DNA of 7,111 nt from Actinomycetes bacterium (GCA_025464025.1 JAODBP010000126.1:1-7111); one strand, 5' to 3'; shown: positions 1 to 6,035, counted from the first letter of the stretch. Notes: generated by a model not told the origin, from the sequence alone. Program-made: numbers and translations.

Positions 1-1430
1 AGGTAGGAGTTGTTGAGGATGGCGACCTTGACCGGGATCCGCTCGAGCGACGCCGTGGTCAGCTCCTGGGCCGTCATCTGGAAGCACCCGTCGCCGTCGA
101 CGGCCCAGACCATCTTGTCGGGGCGGCCGACCTTGGCGCCGATGGCGGCCGGCACGGAGAAGCCCATGGTGCCGAGGCCACCGGAGTTCACCCACGTGTA
201 GGGGTGGCGGAACTTCCAGTACTGGCTGGCGAACATCTGGTGCTGGCCCACGCCCGAGCAGAGGATCGTGTCGTCGGGGCACGAGTCGCGCAGGTGCTCG
301 AGCACCATCTGCGGCTTGAGGGCGTCGCCCTCGGCCTGGGGCTCATACGCCATCGGGAACTTCTCCTGCCACCCGGACATGGTGGAGTTCCACCCGCTCC
401 GGTCGGGGAACGACTCGCCCCCGTTGAGCAGGTCCTTGATGGCCTTGACCAGCTCCTCGATGACGAGGCGGCAGTCGCCGACGATCGGCACGTCGGGGCG
501 ACGGACCTTGCCGATCTCGGCCGGGTCGATGTCGACGTGGATGATCTTGGCGTCCTGGGCGAAGCCGTCGAGGCGTCCGGTGACCCGGTCGTCGAAGCGG
601 CTGCCGAGGGCGATGAGCAGGTCGGACTGCTGCATGGCCGTGATGGCCGTGTAGTTGCCGTGCATGCCCGGCATGCCGAGGCAGAGCGGGTGGTCGTCGG
701 GGAAGGCGCCCCGGGCCATGAGCGTGGTGACGACGCGGATCTCGGTGAGCTCGGCCAGCTCGCGGAGGGCCTCGGCGGCCCGGGCCTTGAGGATGCCGCC
801 GCCCACGTAGAGGATCGGCTGGCGGGCGGCGAGGATGTAGCGGGCCGCCTCCTTGATCATCTTCGGGTTGCCGGTCATGTTCGGCTTGTAGCCCGGGAGG
901 TCGAGCGTGTCGGGCCACTCCCAGTCCATCATCCCGGTGAGGACGTCCTTGGGCACGTCGATGAGGACGGGACCGGGCCGACCGGTGGTGGCGATGTGGA
1001 ACGCCTCGCGGACGGCGCGGGGCAGGTCCTGGGGGCTCATGACGAGCTCGTTGTGCTTGGTGACCGACCGGGTGATGCCGACGGTGTCGCACTCCTGGAA
1101 GGCGTCGGTGCCGATGGCGCCGGTGGGCACCTGCCCGGTGATGGCGACCATGGGCACGGAGTCCATGTAGGCGTCGCAGAGCGGGGTGACGAGGTTCGTC
1201 GCCGCCGGGCCCGACGTCACGATCGCCACGCCGGGCCGACCGGTCACGTGGGCGTAGCCCTCGGCCATGTGGCCGGCACCCTGCTCGTGGCGCACGAGGA
1301 TGTGGCGGATCGACGACTCGATCAGCGGGTCGTAGAGGGGGAGGATGCAGCCACCGGGCAGCCCGAAGGCGACCTCGACGTTCTCCAACTCCAGGCTCTT
1401 GATGAGGGCTTGGGCCCCGGTCAGCTTCAT
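1..1430 (-). CDS. ilvB: Acetolactate synthase large subunit (3' end outside the window)
   Basis: Thiamine-diphosphate enzyme joining two pyruvates, or pyruvate and 2-oxobutyrate, in the first common step of valine/leucine and isoleucine synthesis; cytosolic, normally paired with the regulatory subunit IlvN. The 476 codons present start [14 protein letters not shown]. They show the N-terminal pyrimidine-binding domain with FGLPGG (residues 22-27) and the catalytic Glu in RHEQ (E49). The central FAD-type domain carries [10 protein letters not shown] and HVDIDP. The diphosphate-binding domain has GDG at 446-448 followed by the NN pair at the window edge. Relatives are about 560-620 residues, so roughly 100 C-terminal residues are missing. 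The ATG at 1430 has GGGAG six bases upstream and the expected N-terminus. A Leu/Val/Ile-rich leader peptide and a terminator hairpin lie upstream, indicating attenuation. ilvN and ilvC may follow beyond the left edge (inference). Catabolic or other TPP enzymes are unlikely given the close match to IlvB motifs and the leader. Confidence 0.96.
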   Translation of the reverse strand, partial: MKLTGAQALIKSLELENVEVAFGLPGGCILPLYDPLIESSIRHILVRHEQGAGHMAEGYAHVTGRPGVAIVTSGPAATNLVTPLCDAYMDSVPMVAITGQVPTGAIGTDAFQECDTVGITRSVTKHNELVMSPQDLPRAVREAFHIATTGRPGPVLIDVPKDVLTGMMDWEWPDTLDLPGYKPNMTGNPKMIKEAARYILAARQPILYVGGGILKARAAEALRELAELTEIRVVTTLMARGAFPDDHPLCLGMPGMHGNYTAITAMQQSDLLIALGSRFDDRVTGRLDGFAQDAKIIHVDIDPAEIGKVRRPDVPIVGDCRLVIEELVKAIKDLLNGGESFPDRSGWNSTMSGWQEKFPMAYEPQAEGDALKPQMVLEHLRDSCPDDTILCSGVGQHQMFASQYWKFRHPYTWVNSGGLGTMGFSVPAAIGAKVGRPDKMVWAVDGDGCFQMTAQELTTASLERIPVKVAILNNSY

Positions 1431-1434
1431 CGTG

Positions 1435-1439
1435 CTCCC
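1435..1439 (-). promoter_or_regulatory. Ribosome binding site of ilvB, inside a small hairpin
   Basis: GGGAG on the minus strand, followed by CAC and other bases to the ATG at 1430. Its GGG also forms the right arm of a short CCC-TGAC-GGG hairpin (1437-1446), so the site could be partly masked. The hairpin is short, and its effect on translation is only a suggestion. Confidence 0.6.
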
Positions 1440-1470
1440 GTCAGGGTCGTGCTGTGAACGTGCTGGAAAA

Positions 1471-1499
1471 TGCGAACGACCCCCCGTCAGGGAGGTCGT
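1471..1499 (-). terminator. Attenuator terminator hairpin in the ilvB leader
   Basis: Read on the minus strand, ACGACCTCCC, loop TGAC and GGGGGGTCGT form a 10-bp stem with a single T-G (U-G wobble) pair. The stem occupies 1476-1499 and is followed by TCGCATTTT, a short U-run. On the plus strand the same position is an A-C mismatch, so the hairpin is better formed in minus-strand RNA. It lies between the leader peptide stop and the ilvB start, the expected place for a ribosome-mediated attenuator. A second possible stem, GCGCAC/GTGCGC, lies at 1502-1528 and touches the leader stop codon. I could not settle the antiterminator pairing by eye. Confidence 0.8.
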
Positions 1500-1527
1500 G
1501 GGCGCACACGCGAGTGAAGGCGGTGCG

Positions 1528-1569
1528 CTAGGTCAGGATTACGAGGAGGGTCGCGAGCGGGGCGGACAT
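1528..1569 (-). CDS. ilvB attenuator leader peptide, 13 residues
   Basis: ATG to TAG reading [13 protein letters not shown]. Five of the last six residues are Leu, Leu, Val, Ile and Leu, the three end products of the pathway that ilvB begins. The run includes GTA for Val, a codon that is rare in this GC-rich DNA. The frame is followed by a terminator hairpin and then ilvB on the same strand. This arrangement is known for branched-chain amino acid leaders in actinobacteria and enterobacteria: ribosome stalling at scarce charged tRNAs prevents termination. No Shine-Dalgarno sequence is visible. Promoter-like hexamers just upstream would place the transcript start at or near the ATG, so the leader may be translated from a leaderless transcript. 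Confidence 0.88.
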   Translation of the reverse strand: MSAPLATLLVILT

Positions 1570-1577
1570 CGCTCGTA

Positions 1578-1606
1578 AGTCAACCAGTTGCCGGCGTCGC
1601 TGGCAA
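1578..1606 (-). promoter_or_regulatory. Possible promoter of the ilvB leader
   Basis: On the minus strand TTGCCA (1606-1601, five of six matches to TTGACA) is followed after 17 bases by TTGACT (1583-1578), a weak -10 keeping T, A and T at positions 1, 4 and 6. The last base is eight bases from the leader-peptide ATG, which would give a leaderless or nearly leaderless transcript. The -35 is good but the -10 is poor, so this is tentative. Confidence 0.4.
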
Positions 1607-1617
1607 CCTCTTGTCCC

Positions 1618-2094
1618 ATGACGCTCGTCGCCGCCTATCCGGGGACCTTCGACCCGCCGACGATCGCGCACATCGCCGTGGCCGAGGCGGCGTGGCGGGC
1701 GTGCGGGGTCGACCGGGTCGAGCTGGTGCTCTCGGTCGACCCCATCGGCAAGGCCTGCGCCACGCCGATCGAAGCGCGGGTCGCGGCGCTCGAGGTCCTG
1801 GCGGCCCGACACGACTGGCTCACCGTCGCCGTCTCCGAGCACCGGCTCATCAGCGACGTGGCCGCCGGCTACGACGTGGTCGTGATGGGCGCCGACAAGT
1901 GGGCCCAGGTGCTGGATCCGGCCTACCACCCGTCGGAGGACGAGTGGCGGGCGTCGCTGGCTCGGCTCCCCCGGGTCGCCGTCGCCCGGCGGGGCGCGCA
2001 CCCCATCGAGGGCGACGTGCTCGTGCTCGACGTCGACCTCGGCGACGTGTCGTCCACCGCCGTCCGCGAGGGCCGCGAGGACTGGCGGGCCTAG
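1618..2094 (+). CDS. NadD/CoaD-like adenylyltransferase (nucleotidyltransferase fold)
   Basis: A 158-residue protein of the HxGH nucleotidyltransferase superfamily, which moves an AMP or CMP group from a nucleotide triphosphate onto a phosphorylated acceptor. The N-terminus reads AAYPGTFDPPTIAH (residues 5-18), the usual nucleotide-binding loop. The HxGH/TxGH motif appears as TIAH (15-18), with Ala in place of Gly. The C-terminus has VSSTAVREG (144-152), matching the ISSTxIR signature. The middle part, GADKW (91-95), resembles NadD, but the protein is shorter than usual NadD (about 190-210) and closer to CoaD in length (about 160). The substrate cannot be read from sequence. I chose the ATG at 1618 because it directly precedes the family motif; a TTG at 1588 would add ten poorly conserved residues. 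No Shine-Dalgarno is visible. It lies divergent from the ilvB leader and convergent with ilvD. Confidence 0.82.
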   Translation: MTLVAAYPGTFDPPTIAHIAVAEAAWRACGVDRVELVLSVDPIGKACATPIEARVAALEVLAARHDWLTVAVSEHRLISDVAAGYDVVVMGADKWAQVLDPAYHPSEDEWRASLARLPRVAVARRGAHPIEGDVLVLDVDLGDVSSTAVREGREDWRA

Positions 2095-3851
2095 TCCCCC
2101 GTCGGGGACATGCCGCCGCCGGAGAGGGCGGGGCGGGCGCTGGCCCGCATGCGCAGGAGCATGCGGGTGTCGACGTGGTGCACGGCCGGGTGGGTGCCGC
2201 CGTTGGCGTCGGTGGACGCCTGCCAGACGGCGCGCCGGGCCTCGAACGTCGCCTGGTCGGCCAGCTCGGTGCAGTCCATCCGGTCCTGGTTGATGTCGAT
2301 CACGATCGTGTCGCCGTCCTCCACCAGGCCGATGGGGCCGCCGAGGTGGGCCTCGGGAGCGACGTGACCGATCACCAGACCGACGGAGCCGCCCGAGAAG
2401 CGGGCGTCGGTCATGAGGGCGATGGTGATGCCCTTGGCCCGGCAAAGCGAGGTGATGCGTGACGTCGGGTCGAGCATCTCGGGCATGCCGGGCGCGCCCC
2501 GCGGGCCCTCGTAGCGGATGACGACCATGTCTCGGTCCTGGAACGAATCGGGCTGGTGCTCCAGCGCGTCGATGAGGGCTCGCTCGCTGTCGAACACGCG
2601 GGCCCGGCCGGTGAAGACGCCGTCGTCGATGCCGCTCTCGACGCCGGCCAGCTTGAGGATGGCGCCGCCCTCGGGCGCGAGGTTGCCCTGGAGGAAGCGG
2701 AGTCCGCCGGTGGGCTTGAACGGCTGGTCGACCGGGTGGATGACGTCGCCGTCGGGCGCGGGCGGGGCCAGCCGGGCCACCTGCTCGGCGAGGGTCTCAC
2801 CGGTGCACGTGAGCGTGGAGCCGTCGAGCAGCCCGGCGTCGAGCAGCTCCTTGACGATGACCTGCACCCCACCCTTCTCGTCGACGTCGACGATCGACCA
2901 GGTGCCGTAGGGCCGGAGGTTGGTGAGCACGGGCAGGCGGTGCGAGAGGTCGTTGAACTCCTGCTGGCTCATGACCTCGGACCAGAAGTCGATGCCGGCG
3001 GCCAAGGCGATCTCGACGCTGTGGAGGGCCACGTTCGTCGACCCGCCCATCGCCATCACGACGGTCGTGGCGTTGCGCAGGGCGGCGGGCGTGACGATGT
3101 CGCGGGGCCGGATGCCGCGCTCGGTCATCGTCACCAGGCACTCGACGAGCTCCGCGGGGAACTCCTTCGTCCGCCGGGGGTCGTCGGAGGCGGGGGCGAC
3201 CATGTGGAGCGGCTGCATGCCAACGACGCCGATGAACGTCTGCATCGTGTTGTAGGTGAACATCCCGCCGCAGCTCCCGATGCCGGGACAGGCGTTCATG
3301 GCCATCGTCGTGCGGGCGTCGTCGGTGTCGGTGGCGTGCTGGAAGGCGGTCACCAGGTCGATGCGGTCGCCCGTCTCGGGGTGCATGCCGGGGTGGATCG
3401 AGCCGTCGGAGAGGATCACCGCCGGCACGTTGGCCTCGAGGATGGCGGCAAGGGTGCCGACGGGCGGCTTGTCGCAGGCCACGACCGACACCACGCCGGC
3501 CACGTCGCTGGCTCGCAGGTGCACGTCCATGGTGTCGTGCACCAGCTCGCGGCCGATGAGCGAGTAGCGCATGCGATCGGTGCCGTTGAGCTGCCCGTCG
3601 GAGACGCCGACGGTGAACGCGGGCGCGATCAGGCGGATGGCGAGGTCGTCGGCGGCGATGCGCTCGGACATGGCCTCGTGGACGGCGGTGACCTTGGCCG
3701 TCACGCCGAGGTAGCACTGGCTGTCGCCCAGGCTGCCGGTGACGGCCCACACCGGCTGGTGGATCTTCGTCGGCTCCTCGCCGAGGAAGCGGGCCGTGCC
3801 GACCCGCTGCACGTCCCGACCCGGGTTCTCCGACACGAACTCGTCAGCCAT
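2091..3851 (-). CDS. ilvD: Dihydroxy-acid dehydratase (IlvD/Edd family)
   Basis: Iron-sulfur enzyme removing water from 2,3-dihydroxy-3-methyl acids to give the keto acids that precede valine and isoleucine. The 586 residues are in the family's usual range. Likely cluster ligands are C46 (GDSQCYLG), C126 (ACDK) and C188 (ACPGIGSCGGM); K128 fits the metal-binding Lys of CDK. The C-terminal signature TDARFSGGS and the motifs SDG, MRYSL and AMGGSTN are also present. The first signature is altered: CDKPPVG instead of CDKxxPG. This and the wording around it place it in a divergent branch, so a related sugar-acid dehydratase remains possible; the nearby ilvB favours IlvD. The ATG at 3851 lies ten bases from the end of the upstream TetR gene, so the two could share a transcript. 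TAACCT (3863-3858) six bases before the ATG could instead serve as a -10 for a leaderless message. No clear Shine-Dalgarno. Confidence 0.88.
   Translation of the reverse strand: MADEFVSENPGRDVQRVGTARFLGEEPTKIHQPVWAVTGSLGDSQCYLGVTAKVTAVHEAMSERIAADDLAIRLIAPAFTVGVSDGQLNGTDRMRYSLIGRELVHDTMDVHLRASDVAGVVSVVACDKPPVGTLAAILEANVPAVILSDGSIHPGMHPETGDRIDLVTAFQHATDTDDARTTMAMNACPGIGSCGGMFTYNTMQTFIGVVGMQPLHMVAPASDDPRRTKEFPAELVECLVTMTERGIRPRDIVTPAALRNATTVVMAMGGSTNVALHSVEIALAAGIDFWSEVMSQQEFNDLSHRLPVLTNLRPYGTWSIVDVDEKGGVQVIVKELLDAGLLDGSTLTCTGETLAEQVARLAPPAPDGDVIHPVDQPFKPTGGLRFLQGNLAPEGGAILKLAGVESGIDDGVFTGRARVFDSERALIDALEHQPDSFQDRDMVVIRYEGPRGAPGMPEMLDPTSRITSLCRAKGITIALMTDARFSGGSVGLVIGHVAPEAHLGGPIGLVEDGDTIVIDINQDRMDCTELADQATFEARRAVWQASTDANGGTHPAVHHVDTRMLLRMRASARPALSGGGMSPTGD
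2094..2109. terminator. Hairpin at the convergent ends of the adenylyltransferase gene and ilvD
   Basis: GTCCCC, loop CGTC, GGGGAC: a perfect 6-bp stem. It begins on the last base of the plus-strand stop codon and covers the final codons of ilvD on the minus strand. There is no U-run on either side, so it would be a U-less terminator at most. Its position between two convergent genes favours a transcription-end role, but chance in GC-rich DNA is possible. Confidence 0.4.
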
Positions 3852-3860
3852 GACCGCAGG

Positions 3861-4547
3861 TTAGAGGTGCGACCCCAGCAGCCACTCACCGGTTCTGGCC
3901 GCCTGGAGGTCGAAGAAGGCGTCGTAGTCCTCGATCACCCCGTGGAGGTGGCCGAACAGCTCGTAGCTGATGTGGCCGAACAGCCACGTCCAGGCGTGCA
4001 TGCCCCGGGCCAGCACGCCGTCGGGCACGCCGGGGGCGAGGCCGCGGAGCCGGGCCAGGTCGGCCCGCACCGCCCGGCTGGTCTCGATGCGCTCGTCCTC
4101 GAGGACGCCCGACGCCGTCCCGTCGACCAGGAGCTGGAGCAGCACGAAGCTGACCCGGGCCGCCGGATCGACCGTGTCCGGCGGCGCGGCGTAGCCCGGC
4201 ACCGGGCTGCCGTACACGAGGGCGTACTGCTGGGGGTTGGCGATCGCCCACCCCCGGACCGCCCGGGCAACCGCCAGCCAGCGCCCGGCGAGGTCGTCGC
4301 GGGGTCGGGTGGCGTCGGCCTGCTCGGCGGCCTCCCCCACGGCGTCGAACGCCTCGACGATCAGGGCCGTGAGCAGCTCGTCCCGGCTGGCGAAGTACCG
4401 GTAGATCGCCGAGGACACCATCCCGACGTCGCGCGCCACGCCCCGGAGCGATAGGGCGGCGGCGCCCTGCTCGGCCAGGTGGCGCCGGGCCACAGCGAGG
4501 ATCTCCTCGGTCAGCTCGGCCCGCACACGTGCTCGCACCCCGGTCAT
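3861..4547 (-). CDS. TetR-family transcriptional repressor (WHG-type C-terminal domain)
   Basis: A 228-residue one-component regulator. An N-terminal helix-turn-helix spans roughly residues 12-58, with the typical LSLRGVARDVGMVSSAIYRYF stretch split over 33-52 (key residues: V37, A38, V41, A47, Y49, Y51, F52) and SRDELL after it. The C-terminal half is a helical ligand domain; AWTWLFGHISYELFGH (185-200) resembles the TetR_C_13/WHG domain. The ligand is unknown. I chose the ATG at 4547 over an upstream in-frame start at 4664 because the extra 39 residues look unlike protein and cross the operator region. A TACACT -10 lies seven bases before this ATG, fitting leaderless expression. It diverges from the Ddn-family gene, and two palindromic operators sit between them, so it most likely represses itself and that gene. 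Its relation to ilvD just downstream is unclear. Confidence 0.92.
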   Translation of the reverse strand: MTGVRARVRAELTEEILAVARRHLAEQGAAALSLRGVARDVGMVSSAIYRYFASRDELLTALIVEAFDAVGEAAEQADATRPRDDLAGRWLAVARAVRGWAIANPQQYALVYGSPVPGYAAPPDTVDPAARVSFVLLQLLVDGTASGVLEDERIETSRAVRADLARLRGLAPGVPDGVLARGMHAWTWLFGHISYELFGHLHGVIEDYDAFFDLQAARTGEWLLGSHL

Positions 4548-4554
4548 GGTGGGC

Positions 4555-4560
4555 AGTGTA
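4555..4560 (-). promoter_or_regulatory. -10 element of the TetR gene
   Basis: TACACT on the minus strand, a good TAnnnT -10, seven bases before the ATG at 4547. This predicts a leaderless transcript. No convincing -35 hexamer is seen; the upstream spacer and -35 region are occupied by operator copy 1. Confidence 0.5.
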
Positions 4561-4566
4561 CCGAAA

Positions 4567-4583
4567 CGAGAGCAGTGCTCTTG
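4567..4583. promoter_or_regulatory. TetR operator, copy 1 (imperfect palindrome)
   Basis: CGAGAGCAGTGCTCTTG: a 13-bp perfect core, AGAGCA-G-TGCTCT, with one outer mismatch. It overlaps the TTGACA -35 of the plus-strand gene and lies in the spacer and -35 area of the TetR promoter. A bound repressor would block both directions. Seventeen bases (4565-4581) are identical to copy 2. Confidence 0.82.
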
Positions 4584-4609
4584 ACAGGCCACCCTCCAAG
4601 GTGCACGAT
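4581..4609 (+). promoter_or_regulatory. Promoter of the Ddn-family gene
   Basis: Perfect TTGACA (4581-4586), 17-base spacer, then CACGAT (4604-4609), a modest -10 keeping A at position 2 and AT at positions 5-6. The start would fall near 4615-4617, just before operator copy 2. The -35 is strong; the assignment relies on position and spacing. Confidence 0.6.
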
Positions 4610-4622
4610 CAGCGCACACGAA

Positions 4623-4639
4623 CGAGAGCAGTGCTCTCG
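4623..4639. promoter_or_regulatory. TetR operator, copy 2 (perfect palindrome)
   Basis: CGAGAGCAGTGCTCTCG: 8-bp arms around one central base, fully symmetric. It lies between the predicted transcript start and the ribosome binding site of the Ddn-family gene. Its centre is 56 bp from that of copy 1. Palindromes of the AGAGCANTGCTCT type are common TetR-family operators in actinobacteria. Confidence 0.87.
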
Positions 4640-4653
4640 GAAGGAGACCTACG

Positions 4654-5103
4654 ATGATGACCACGAGCGACCGCTACCTCCGCCCCGGCTTCTTCACCAA
4701 GCACGTGGCCAACCCGCTCATGCAGGGCCTGACCCGAGCCGGCCTGAGCGTGCGGGGCTCGCACGTCCTCGCCGTGCGGGGCCGCAAGAGCGGCGAGTGG
4801 CGCACCGTGCCGGTGAACCCCCTCGACCTCGACGGCCACCGGTACCTGGTCGCCCCCCGAGGCCACACCGAGTGGGTCCGGAACATCCGCGTGGCCGGCG
4901 GTGGCGAGCTCCGCCTGGGCCGCAAGGTCACGCCGATCGGGGTCACCGAGCTGGCCGACGCCGACAAGCCGGACGTCATCCGGGAGTACGTGCAGCGGTG
5001 GAAGTCCGAGGTCGGCGTCTTCTTCGAGGGCATCGACGAGACCTCGTCCGACGAGGAGCTGCTCGCCGTGGCGCCGGGGTTCCCGGTCTTCCTCATCCAG
5101 TGA
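4654..5103 (+). CDS. Deazaflavin (F420) dependent oxidoreductase, Ddn family
   Basis: A 149-residue protein of the Ddn/DUF385 split beta-barrel family, whose members bind reduced coenzyme F420 and reduce quinones, nitro compounds or other substrates. Family landmarks visible are GRKSGEWRTVPV (43-54), the YLVAPRG block (64-70) and the W-V-R-N motif (74-77). The true substrate is unknown. The start at 4654 has AAGGAG at 4641-4646, seven bases upstream; a second ATG directly follows. Upstream lie a TTGACA promoter and two TetR operators, with the repressor gene divergent, so expression is probably induced by a ligand of that repressor. The next gene is an ECF41 sigma factor with its own promoter starting at the base after this stop codon. 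Confidence 0.9.
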   Translation: MMTTSDRYLRPGFFTKHVANPLMQGLTRAGLSVRGSHVLAVRGRKSGEWRTVPVNPLDLDGHRYLVAPRGHTEWVRNIRVAGGGELRLGRKVTPIGVTELADADKPDVIREYVQRWKSEVGVFFEGIDETSSDEELLAVAPGFPVFLIQ

Positions 5104-5130
5104 TGTCACACATCGTCGACGCTCCCCGTC
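5104..5130 (+). promoter_or_regulatory. ECF41-type promoter upstream of the sigma factor gene
   Basis: TGTCACA (5104-5110), 16-base spacer, CGTC (5127-5130). From memory of the published ECF41 group, its autoregulated target promoter is TGTCACA with CGTC about 16-17 bases on; the match here is exact. It begins right after the stop of the Ddn-family gene and faces the ECF41-like sigma gene, so autoregulation is strongly suggested. Confidence 0.85.
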
Positions 5131-5138
5131 GTGGAAGC

Positions 5139-5174
5139 ATGAGCACCCGGACCCCGTACCTGGAGCTGACCTGA
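5139..5174 (+). CDS. Small upstream reading frame overlapping the sigma factor start
   Basis: ATG to TGA encoding MSTRTPYLELT, 11 residues, not recognised. Its TGA shares a base with the sigma factor ATG (TGATG at 5172-5176), an arrangement that can couple translation. The ATG lies nine bases after the CGTC -10, so it may be the very 5' end of the transcript. The GGAG that would serve the sigma gene lies inside this frame. Whether it is translated is unproven. Confidence 0.3.
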   Translation: MSTRTPYLELT

Positions 5175-6028
5175 TGGACGTCGCGGCCGAGCTCACCGAG
5201 CACCGACCGTTCCTCCTCGGCGTGGCCCGTCGCATCCTCGGCTCGGCCGACGAGGCCGAGGACGTGGTGCAGGAGGCGTTCCTCCGGGCCACGAGGGCCG
5301 CGCCCGATGACATCGCCGAGCCCCGGGCCTGGCTCACGACGGTCGTGGGCCGCCTCGCCCTCGACCAGCTCCGCTCGGCTCGGGCCCGGCGCGAGTCGTA
5401 CGTCGGCCCGTGGCTGCCCGAGCCGGTCGTGGGCGATCCGGCCGACCGCATCACGCTCGACGAGCAGGTGTCGCTCGCCCTCGGCACGGTGCTCGAGACC
5501 CTCTCCCCCGCCGAGCGGGTGGTCTACGTGCTCCACGAGGCGTTCGGCGTGCCGCTCAGCGAGGTGGCCGGCATCGTCGGGCGCACCCCCGAGGCGTGCC
5601 GCCAGCTCGCCTCCCGGGCCCGGCGCCACGTGCAGGAGCGGGCGCCCCGCTTCGACACCGACCCGGCCGAGCAGGCCCGCATCGTCGATGCCTTCCGCAC
5701 CGCGGTCGAGGCCGGCGACATGAAGGCGCTGGCCCAGCTCCTCCATGCGGACGTGACGGGCCAGAACGACAGCGGCGGCCTGGTGCCCAACGCCGGTCGG
5801 AAGCCGCTCCAGGGCCGGAGCAAGGTGCTCAAGGGGATCAAGGCCGGCGTCCGCGTCTTCGAGGGCTTCCGCACCGAGATCCGCCCGGTGAACGGGAGGC
5901 CGGGCGTCGTCGGCTACGTGGGCGACACGGTGATCGCGGTCGTCGACCTCACGGTCGAGACCGGGCTCATCACGCACATCGACATCGTGGTCAACCCCGA
6001 CAAGCTGCGGCACGTGACCGGGCCATGA
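5174..6028 (+). CDS. ECF41-type RNA polymerase sigma factor with fused SnoaL-like domain
   Basis: A 284-residue alternative sigma factor that directs RNA polymerase to its own promoter class. The sigma2 region covers about residues 8-75 (DEAEDVVQEAFLRA at 26-39). The linker carries WLPEP (80-84). The sigma4 region covers about 105-155 (SPAERVVYVL, and SEVAGIVGRTPEACRQLASR across 129-148). A C-terminal NTF2/SnoaL-like domain spans about 165-280 and ends in NPDKL (274-278). WLPEP and NPDKL are hallmarks of ECF41; the usual DGGG motif reads DSGG here (199-202). In this group the fused domain, rather than a separate anti-sigma factor, controls activity, and none is seen nearby. The ATG at 5174 has GGAG at 5162-5165, eight bases upstream. 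The signal sensed is unknown. GpgS follows 7 bases after the stop. Confidence 0.93.
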   Translation: MDVAAELTEHRPFLLGVARRILGSADEAEDVVQEAFLRATRAAPDDIAEPRAWLTTVVGRLALDQLRSARARRESYVGPWLPEPVVGDPADRITLDEQVSLALGTVLETLSPAERVVYVLHEAFGVPLSEVAGIVGRTPEACRQLASRARRHVQERAPRFDTDPAEQARIVDAFRTAVEAGDMKALAQLLHADVTGQNDSGGLVPNAGRKPLQGRSKVLKGIKAGVRVFEGFRTEIRPVNGRPGVVGYVGDTVIAVVDLTVETGLITHIDIVVNPDKLRHVTGP

Positions 6029-6035
6029 TGGCGGT

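Noticed and set aside
204..1457. Long plus-strand open frame (417 codons) opposite ilvB
   Set aside because: It reads as low-complexity Gly/Val/Asp/His/Arg text with no family motifs and is the mirror of ilvB, a typical effect of GC-rich third positions.
1588..1617. TTG start adding ten residues to the adenylyltransferase
   Set aside because: The extension lies in the control region of the ilvB leader, has no ribosome binding site, and the ATG at 1618 begins exactly at the conserved N-terminus.
2556..4454. Long plus-strand open frame (632 codons) across ilvD and the TetR gene
   Set aside because: It spans two well-supported minus-strand genes and their junction, and its composition is that of antisense GC-rich coding DNA.
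4548..4664. Upstream start extending the TetR protein by 39 residues
   Set aside because: It would run through both palindromic operators and the promoter of the divergent gene, and the added residues do not resemble TetR N-termini.
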